A stretch of DNA of 47,513 nt from positions 1 to 47,513 of the forward strand of contig JAOXFI010000029.1 in the NCBI GenBank assembly GCA_029232285.1. The letters are read 5' to 3'. The stretch's first letter is position 1. Each line of letters starts with the position of its first letter. The notes below the pieces were generated by a model. That model had not been told where the DNA came from and ran no database searches. It worked only from the letters and a program-made list of their open reading frames with translations. Below, in pieces: positions 41,671 to 47,513 of the stretch. Origin of the DNA: Agmasoma carcini (nom. nud.). Taxonomy: Eukaryota; Microsporidia; Thelohaniidae. The position numbers were made by a program, and so were the translations under genes.

Positions 41671-41904
41671 ATATTATTGATACTTAATATAAGTTTAGAA
41701 TATTGTTAAAGATTAGCATGCGCGCATATCTTTTGTTTGTTTTTAAAAAAATTTTATATGTATAAATATCAACCTATTAATAATTTAATACCTAAGATGA
41801 TAAATTTAATTTTATTATTTTTACTTATGTGGCTATGAATATCACTTAAATTGTTATTTTTATATTGATCAGTTTATTCCCTATTATAATTGGTTGTTAT
41901 GATT

Positions 41905-41982
41905 ATCTTCTCCGGGAATCGAACCTATAACCTATAGCAAAAATTTTAAATTAATCTCTTAGCCATTTGGTCTGGTCCTCTG
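41905..41982 (-). pseudogene. tRNA-like remnant
   Basis: The minus strand reads ATGGCTAAGAGATTAA followed about 30 bases later by GGTTCGATTCCCGGAGA, resembling a D-arm/A box and a T-arm/B box. The T-loop TTCGATT and the CCCGG strand are intact, but the opposite T-stem strand (ATAGG) pairs poorly and I cannot find a matching 5' acceptor strand for AGAAGAT. I therefore read it as a degenerate tRNA or tRNA-derived sequence and assign no anticodon. Confidence 0.4.
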
Positions 41983-42214
41983 TGAGTGTGTACACTAATC
42001 TTGAATTTTTTTATAGTAAATTTACTACCCATAACTTATTGATTAAATTTATATTTGGTATCTAAAACTAAATATGAAACACTTAACTTAAGAAGTAGAA
42101 GCTTATAAAATTCTACCTAATTTTAATATAAATATATATTCAGATAAAAATATTGAGGAATGATATTTGAAAAAAATCTAGGGATTACCTATTGCATACA
42201 TTCAGAACCACAAG

Positions 42215-42304
42215 TTTTAGATTTAAAATACAAAATATATCTTTTACTGTTTACATATCGCATATATTTAGAATCACAAGGTTTTAGATTTGAAATACAA
42301 CCAT
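42215..42304. repeat. Direct repeat in intergenic region
   Basis: A pair of about 40-bp segments (CATACATTCAGAACCACAAG..TTAGATTTAAAATACAA at about 42195-42233 and CATATATTTAGAATCACAAG..TTAGATTTGAAATACAA at about 42263-42302) are related, offset by about 69 bp. No function evident. Confidence 0.5.
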
Positions 42305-42483
42305 AGCTATTGATATCTATATAAATAAAATATCCATCATTCATAACATATATTTTTATAATCTCAAATTCAACAGATTACCACCTACACAAGCGATATC
42401 CTTGTTGAAGTTAACTGTTGTTTACCATATGAAATATAACTAAATATCAACTGAATTTTATAGATATTTAAAAATTTTACCAT

Positions 42484-42879
42484 ATGGTGAAATATGTTGT
42501 TGATAGAGAGAAAGTATTTAAAATGTTTGATATTGATGGTTTTATTAGGAAGGATAGCATTCCTAATGCTATAAGATCAGCTGGATATGTTTTTAGTGAA
42601 GCTTACTGCAATGAACTACCAGATGAGTTAGATTATGATGGGTTTAACCGTTTACTTTCAAAAGAAGAAGATTCTTTAAAAATTGAAGATGCCTTTTCAT
42701 ACTTTGACTCTGGTAAAACTGGATATATTAGAACAGATACTCTTGAAAACATATTAAGGTCTGGTAACTTTAGTGATGATGAGATTAAATTGGTATTTCA
42801 AAAGTTCCCACCAACAGATGATGGCAGAGTCTGCTACAAGCTAATAATCGAAGAGATGGTAAATAAAAGGATTAAGTGA
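42484..42879 (+). CDS. EF-hand protein, myosin-light-chain/calmodulin-like
   Basis: A 131-residue protein with the two-lobed layout of calmodulin relatives. The EF-hand loops are degenerate: FDIDGFIRKDSIPNAIRSAG (about 14-33) is shortened, and DAFSYFDSGKTGYIRTDTLE (about 76-95) keeps only part of the ligand set (D, S, K, G, Y). The pattern SYFDSGKTGYIRTDTLENIL followed by DDGRVCYKLIIEEM resembles essential myosin light chains (Mlc1/Cdc4 type), whose loops often do not bind calcium. Calmodulin itself is unlikely. AAAATTTTAC precedes the ATG by three bases, so the start is firm. Confidence 0.7.
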   Translation: MVKYVVDREKVFKMFDIDGFIRKDSIPNAIRSAGYVFSEAYCNELPDELDYDGFNRLLSKEEDSLKIEDAFSYFDSGKTGYIRTDTLENILRSGNFSDDEIKLVFQKFPPTDDGRVCYKLIIEEMVNKRIK

Positions 42880-43302
42880 TTTTTATTTAAATGTAAAATA
42901 TTTGTATTTTTAGGATTCGGTTATATAAAGATAAAATCTTTATTGAGTCCTTGCTCTGACATTGATATCAAACATATCATAGTTTATATATTTTACAAAT
43001 ATTTCAAATGTGTTATTTTGAGATCAAAATGACACGTTGCTATTGATTTGAAATTTTGATTTAAAAATATTAAATTGGTCTATATTTCATTTATCAAAGA
43101 AAATGTTAACCTTTGTAGCATTTCTGATCAATAATACATGTCAATGATGTAGGAATATTTTCCTCTATCAATAAAACCTAATTATATGAATATCTTTATT
43201 TATATTCAAGTTTGATTACATACCAACCACCTTTAGCTGTTGAATACTTGCGAATAAACTTAAGTTTCATTTTCTATAAATAAATACTAAATTTTTCTAC
43301 CA
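42880..43302. other. Intergenic stretch
   Basis: A+T-rich; no gene. An AAATTTTTCTACC signal at about 43289-43301 serves the next gene. Confidence 0.4.
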
Positions 43303-43749
43303 ATGTCAACAAAGGAAATAAAAAGATTGGAAAGTGAAATTGAGTATTTATTAGGTGCTGATGATGCAGATGAAAATGAATTTGAAGAGTTATTAAGTGA
43401 ATATGTATCTTATTGTACAAAAATGAAATACCCAAACAGGGCTAAGCAGTATAGAGCTGAATTTTCAAAAGAGTTAGATGATGATGCTATAAATGTTTTA
43501 AAATTATCTAATAAACAGATCCAACATGCAGACAAAAACCAGGAAATATTAAGCAGGTCAACCTTAAAGCTCATAGGGTTAGACTACACTAATGCTGATA
43601 TTGAAAGGGCAATAATTGATGCCGAAACCAAGGCAAAGAATTTTGACAGAACCAAAGCCATAGAAATGAGAAATTTGAAAATAGGGTTTTTCATACTCCT
43701 AGCTGTTTGTCTCGGAATCATAATTGATAAGATCAAATCCAAGTTTTAA
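43303..43749 (+). CDS. Sec20-like tail-anchored SNARE
   Basis: A 148-residue protein: an acidic helical N-terminus (about 1-60), a SNARE-like helical stretch (about 70-122, with LSRSTLKLIGLDYTNADIER) and a C-terminal membrane anchor (about 125-143, LKIGFFILLAVCLGIIIDKI) with a short basic tail. Spacing just before the anchor resembles the Sec20/Use1 group, which act in Golgi-to-ER retrograde fusion. The zero-layer residue cannot be assigned by eye. The start has the standard AAATTTTTCTACCA context. Another tail-anchored Q-SNARE (29574-29852) is in the window, but far away. Confidence 0.55.
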   Translation: MSTKEIKRLESEIEYLLGADDADENEFEELLSEYVSYCTKMKYPNRAKQYRAEFSKELDDDAINVLKLSNKQIQHADKNQEILSRSTLKLIGLDYTNADIERAIIDAETKAKNFDRTKAIEMRNLKIGFFILLAVCLGIIIDKIKSKF

Positions 43750-43793
43750 GCTTGTTTCACATTTAATATAAATATTTTTGATTAAATAAAATT

Positions 43794-43979
43794 ATGTTTA
43801 CAAGAATCCTCATACTTATTAATATTATGATTAGTCTTATGATTTTGAGAACGACTGGTGGTGCACTATTCGACTATGATTCAAGCCTTAGGGATGAGTC
43901 TAACTTAGCCTCTAATGTCAGTAATTCAGAACCTATAAACAATGATTTTGCAAAGGGAGAAAGAGAAGAAGAAAACTAA
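43794..43979 (+). CDS. Small secreted protein
   Basis: A 61-residue protein: a clear signal peptide (MFTRILILINIMISLMILRT, then TGGA) and a short acidic Ser/Asn-rich mature part ending GEREEEN. No family recognised. It begins 44 bp after the Sec20-like gene and precedes a signal-peptide-bearing membrane gene on the same strand. The frame is short, so it could be chance, but the strong N-terminal signal supports a real gene. Confidence 0.45.
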   Translation: MFTRILILINIMISLMILRTTGGALFDYDSSLRDESNLASNVSNSEPINNDFAKGEREEEN

Positions 43980-44136
43980 TAAATTTATTTAATATCAAAC
44001 TTTATTTTTTTTTAAAAATTATATTTATCTTAAACTTAAAAACAGCAAAACTTTGATTTTGAACTTAAAACAAGTAAATCACAAAAATATTGAAACAAGG
44101 TTTCATGATATTAAAATTCATGGATTCTTCAAAATA

Positions 44137-44622
44137 ATGTTTTATCTCTTGAACATGGCACTGGCCGTTATTGAATTTCCTCTAATGGAAGACTCGGAAG
44201 CACTTGAATCACAATTGAATAATCTCAACAATAACTCGTACAGAACCATTGAGAGTGGGTCAGTCAAGGCCAACCCTGACAACATAATTTCACTATTAAG
44301 AAACGAACTTGTAGACTTAAGTCCTGACATTCATGAAAAAATAGCTAGGTCAATAGAATCTAACAACATAGATAGATCTAAGTACAGAGACCTGTTTGTA
44401 ATCAAACAAAGAATCATTAACAAAGGGGAGAAGAAAATAACATCAATTAATATAAGAGAAAAAATAATCCCTAAAGTGCCAGAAATAGTTATGCTGATGA
44501 ACGAAGACTACAAAGCCAAGATGACACTCATAGCTATTCTATTCCTGTTAGCTGGACTCGTATTTACAACATCAATAACAACTTACAGAAATCTTAGAAA
44601 GGCGGGTTTTCAAAGTAAATAA
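44137..44622 (+). CDS. Type I-like membrane protein with signal peptide and C-terminal helix
   Basis: 161 residues from the ATG at 44137. The N-terminus MFYLLNMALAVIEFPLMEDS is a plausible signal peptide; a helical, charged central part follows (about 25-125), then a C-terminal membrane segment (MTLIAILFLLAGLVFTTS, about 131-148) and a short basic tail. The frame runs open upstream to a TTG (44053), but that extension lacks protein-like character. No family recognised. It ends 17 bp from the HSP110-like gene on the other strand. Confidence 0.6.
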   Translation: MFYLLNMALAVIEFPLMEDSEALESQLNNLNNNSYRTIESGSVKANPDNIISLLRNELVDLSPDIHEKIARSIESNNIDRSKYRDLFVIKQRIINKGEKKITSINIREKIIPKVPEIVMLMNEDYKAKMTLIAILFLLAGLVFTTSITTYRNLRKAGFQSK

Positions 44623-44639
44623 ATAATTTAATCAAGTCT

Positions 44640-46634
44640 TCAAAGAGCTTCATCAGGCTTACATTCTTCATTATCTTCTTTTTTCTCCTCCTCAGTGCCT
44701 TCCTTTGTTATAGATTCATCATCTACCTTGGCTTCATCATTTGCTTCTTCTTCCTTTTTCTTTGCTTCCTCTTCCTTCTTTCTTTTTTCTTCAGCTTCTT
44801 TTTCCTGTTCTCTTCTCATCTCCTCAGCTTTCATCTGTTCTTGTAATTCTTTCTCTTTAATCTCTATTTCTACTTTAGATTTGAGATTTCTAAATTCTTT
44901 TTCATATTCCTCAACGAAACCTAAGTCTTTCTTATCTATAGTCCACACATCAATAACTAATGATGAAATGTGATTCTTTAGCCTTACATTAAGACTACTT
45001 ACTGAATACATTCCTTGTACCTTAACTTCACTCTTCTCAGACAGATATTGAGATACACTGGATATCAAATCATTAGTTTTTGCTTTTAAGTCTTCATAAA
45101 TATTAGAAATCTTATCGACGATTGGGCTGATTTTGTTCTCCAAAGATTTTTGTAAGTTCAATTCATCTTCAAAAGATTCTGAAGGGGGCATGATAAGTAA
45201 ATCGTCAGATGTAGACCTAATCATATCATTTTCTTCTTCAGTCAATGTAAATATACCATTAAGTACATCACTAAGTCCAGAGAACCTATTTAGCATAAGA
45301 TTTCTAAGTTGATCTCTACTCTTGTGATCAGCTTCAAGTTTTAAATATTTACTTTCAATCTCTTTAAATTCTTCAATATATGGAACCTTAAAGTAGGATT
45401 CAAAGGTAAAGTCCTTAACTTCAAGAAGACCAAATGAATTGATTTTCATAGTTACCATTGGATTCTCACCTTCTACAAATATTTTACCGACCTCTACGTC
45501 ATCCTCTAGAACTGTAAGTGTAAATGGTTCTGATCTTTCATATTTTACTTTAGTATAAGCACAATCATATTTGGTAAACTTATTAAAAACAAGAACAGGC
45601 TGCTTTCCCTCAAGCTTTACACTAATACTGTGTCCTAAAATATCATCGACCTTCTGAGAAGCATTTGGTCTGGTGTTATATGCCGCTGCGAGAGTGGCTC
45701 CAGAAGCTGCAGATGTTTCCTTACACATAACATTGCTTTGTTTAATGTTTTCTAGTATTCTTTTTACTAAAAAGTGGAAACTATTCATTCCAACTACTTC
45801 AACCTTAAGGTCTTTATCATTAGCCTTATCAAGTAGCTTTTCAATAGATTCATTAATGAATGTCATCACTTCATCAAAAACTTCCTCTGTTTTAATGATG
45901 AATTCCTCTTTTAGAAGTTTCAACCTTCTTTCCATGTAAGTTTTATCATCTATGATATTCATAAACGCAAAATCTAACTCATTAAGGGCAGCTTTGAACT
46001 TTTTTAAACCATTGTGGATTTGTGTTCTACTGAATGAGTTATCGTTAAGTTTGAACTTTTCAATGAGAAGGTCTGTTATAATCTTATCAAATACCTTAGC
46101 ACCAAGCTTAATAGTATACCTATCAATTGATTCAACTCGATTTTTGTCAAATCTAAACAAACCAATGCTTGTTTTAGAGGTTCCAAAATCAACGATTATA
46201 AATTCTTTTGCGTTGTAATTAAAAGCAAAGTGTGCAGCAGATGCGGTTATCTGATTAATAAACCCTACAGGATTTATTCCTGAATTAATTGAAAGATCAA
46301 ATAGTGTTTGTCTTTGCTGATAGTTAAAGAACTCTGGTATTGTTAAATAAGAGCACTTATAGACGTCTTGTGGTACTTTAGAAATGTAATTAATATACAT
46401 GAAAGTATGTAACATAGATTCCTTATTGGTTAAATCTATAGAAAAATATCTCTTTCTTGAGTCATAATCACTGACTGAGTCTCCACAGGCACTTCCGAAA
46501 GCTCGATAATTTTCAGCTAGATCTAGAACGGTTGGGATGGTTTTATTCTTTATTTCATCTTCAACAGCAACGATTTTACCTTTATAAATAAAAACAAATG
46601 TCTTAGTAGCTCCAATGTCAATTCCTAGATTCAT
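44640..46634 (-). CDS. HSP110/SSE-type Hsp70-family co-chaperone
   Basis: A 664-residue protein with an Hsp70-fold ATPase domain: phosphate-1 motif NLGIDIGATKTFVFIY (2-17), phosphate-2 motif IIVDFGTSKTSIGLF (about 146-160) and a GA-SGATLAAAY adenosine region (about 310-320). The beta-sandwich and a long helical lid follow, and the C-terminal 65 residues are Lys/Glu-rich with no HDEL or EEVD ending. DFGTS instead of DLGGGT and the long lid fit the Hsp110 branch (Sse1), a cytosolic nucleotide-exchange factor for Hsp70. No signal peptide, so the ER paralogue Lhs1 is less likely. Confidence 0.85.
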   Translation of the reverse strand: MNLGIDIGATKTFVFIYKGKIVAVEDEIKNKTIPTVLDLAENYRAFGSACGDSVSDYDSRKRYFSIDLTNKESMLHTFMYINYISKVPQDVYKCSYLTIPEFFNYQQRQTLFDLSINSGINPVGFINQITASAAHFAFNYNAKEFIIVDFGTSKTSIGLFRFDKNRVESIDRYTIKLGAKVFDKIITDLLIEKFKLNDNSFSRTQIHNGLKKFKAALNELDFAFMNIIDDKTYMERRLKLLKEEFIIKTEEVFDEVMTFINESIEKLLDKANDKDLKVEVVGMNSFHFLVKRILENIKQSNVMCKETSAASGATLAAAYNTRPNASQKVDDILGHSISVKLEGKQPVLVFNKFTKYDCAYTKVKYERSEPFTLTVLEDDVEVGKIFVEGENPMVTMKINSFGLLEVKDFTFESYFKVPYIEEFKEIESKYLKLEADHKSRDQLRNLMLNRFSGLSDVLNGIFTLTEEENDMIRSTSDDLLIMPPSESFEDELNLQKSLENKISPIVDKISNIYEDLKAKTNDLISSVSQYLSEKSEVKVQGMYSVSSLNVRLKNHISSLVIDVWTIDKKDLGFVEEYEKEFRNLKSKVEIEIKEKELQEQMKAEEMRREQEKEAEEKRKKEEEAKKKEEEANDEAKVDDESITKEGTEEEKKEDNEECKPDEAL

Positions 46635-47169
46635 GCTTCAAACTTTTCTTATTTTTTTTATTGAAAAAAATTCTAGAAATTAATATTTTTTTTCTAGAAA
46701 GTTATAAAATTTTGAAATTAATTTGAGTTAATTTAGATTATTTTTAAATAATAAAAATATTTATCAAATGATTTTATTTTCATCTATATCAGATGATAGT
46801 TGTTATATTTCAATGATATTATAAATTTTTAATTATTTTTTTGTAAAATGGTGTTTGTTTCAAACGTAAAATATTGATTCCTAAGTTTTATGTGTTCTTA
46901 TAACATTCCGATTTTACTTAATTTATAACGTATTTTTAAATAATTTATATCGTTGTTTTTTCTCAATACTAATAACATAAAACCAATGTTTATATTCCTT
47001 GTTAAAAGTTTGATACATCATGATTTCATATATAATTAAAATATGTTGATGGACCTTTTTATAAATATTCTATTATTAAGGACATCTGCAAATATTACAG
47101 GTCTATATATCACAAAAAATTTATCTCATCATATGAAATAAAAACAATTAAAAAAGTTGACAATCAATT
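46635..47169. other. Intergenic region between HSP110-like and repeat-protein genes
   Basis: A+T-rich, no gene. TTTTTTCTAGAAA (about 46687) and AAATTATAAA-type strings near 46701 may be promoter sequence of the HSP110-like gene. Confidence 0.4.
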
Positions 47170-47513
47170 TTAATTATCATAGAGTTGGCCCAATCGTGAT
47201 CGGTTTGTTGTTGTAGGAACAGCACCATATACAGGTTGTCCTGTTTGAACAGGTGGAATTGGCTGATTTAGTACTTGAGGTGGTGGACCATATACACTTT
47301 GTGGTGGAGCAGGGGGAGGACATGGAGGTGCTGTAGCAGGACAAGGTTGGATTGGGGGTGCTGTGGCAGGACAAGGCTGAATTGGGGGTGCTGTAGCAGG
47401 ACAAGGCTGAATTGGGGGTGCTGTAGCAGGACAAGGTTGATTTTGAGGTACTGTGGTAGGACAAGGTTGATTTTGAGGTACTGTGGTAGGACAGGGTGGA
47501 TTTTGAGGTACTG
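47170..47513 (-). CDS. Pro/Cys/Gln decapeptide-repeat protein, 3' part (partial)
   Basis: The minus strand has a frame open from the right edge to the TAA at 47172-47170. It reads five to six tandem decapeptides: VPQNQPCPTT units, then APPIQPCPAT units, then a Pro-rich stretch PPCPPPAPPQSVYGPPPQ and a C-terminus ending RSRLGQLYDN. Each unit is 30 bp and contributes one Cys. The start lies beyond the window. Cys- and Pro-rich tandem repeats are typical of microsporidian polar tube and spore wall proteins, but no family-specific signature is visible, so this is only a suggestion. The opposite-frame Ser/Thr reading is an artefact of the repeat. Confidence 0.7.
   Translation of the reverse strand, partial: VPQNPPCPTTVPQNQPCPTTVPQNQPCPATAPPIQPCPATAPPIQPCPATAPPIQPCPATAPPCPPPAPPQSVYGPPPQVLNQPIPPVQTGQPVYGAVPTTTNRSRLGQLYDN

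Larger units (their letters stand above)
41671..42470. other. Intergenic region with a tRNA-like remnant and AT-rich repeats
   Basis: Apart from the tRNA-like piece near 41905, a pair of related strings with TTTTAGATTTRAAATACAA (about 42215 and 42284) forms a 69-bp-spaced direct repeat. No protein-coding gene is seen. Confidence 0.4.

Noticed and set aside
44053..44136. A 28-codon N-terminal extension of the membrane protein at 44137
   Set aside because: It starts with TTG; the signal peptide begins at the ATG at 44137.
47177..47464. Ser/Thr/Cys-rich 95-codon frame at the right edge
   Set aside because: It is a different frame of the 30-bp repeat; the Pro/Cys frame is open farther in both directions and ends with a natural, non-repetitive C-terminus.

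Overview
The window looks like a piece of a microsporidian (obligate intracellular, Fungi-related) nuclear genome of the large, gene-sparse type. The DNA is very A+T-rich (roughly three quarters by eye). Genes have no visible introns and encode compact eukaryotic housekeeping proteins: MCM7, PP2A catalytic subunit, importin alpha, a UTP12-like WD40 protein, SNAREs, an RPB4-like subunit and an HSP110-like chaperone. Most genes carry an AAATTT-like motif a few bases before the ATG, which is a known microsporidian start-associated signal. Genus and species cannot be read from the sequence.

Layout. Positions 1-8 kb hold three orphan reading frames (one cut by the left edge), a low-complexity membrane-anchored protein and an RPB4-like gene, separated by four unrelated minisatellites with units of about 10, 13, 14 and 12/14 bp. 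Positions 8-16.3 kb hold a possible lectin-like protein, UTP12, a small three-helix membrane protein, MCM7 and a leucine aminopeptidase (LAP-1). Positions 16.3-24.5 kb have no intact gene but many decayed DNA transposons: IS1595/Merlin-like copies, one IS630-like fragment and a 1.24-kb Tc1-like element with both inverted ends and TA target sites. A second aminopeptidase (LAP-2) follows, whose first 908 bp look identical to LAP-1 while the rest has diverged. Positions 26-33.3 kb carry a putatively secreted protein, a small acidic secreted protein, a Bet1-like SNARE, two dispersed repeat families and more transposon debris. Positions 33.3-41.7 kb hold serine hydroxymethyltransferase, PP2Ac, two joined IS1595-like relics and importin alpha. 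Positions 41.7-47.5 kb hold a tRNA-like remnant, an EF-hand protein, a Sec20-like SNARE, two small secretory or membrane proteins, the HSP110-like gene, and the 3' part of a Pro/Cys decapeptide-repeat gene running off the right edge.

The recognised genes serve general cell functions (replication, ribosome assembly, transcription, nuclear import, vesicle traffic, folate/one-carbon metabolism, proteolysis, protein folding) and do not form an operon or a single pathway. The most notable signals are the sharply bounded aminopeptidase conversion tract, the transposon graveyard (seven IS1595-like relics), the minisatellite-plus-orphan-ORF arrangement, and two uncharacterised dispersed repeat families. 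No convincing new molecular system was identified. All similarities were judged by eye from motifs, without database searches.
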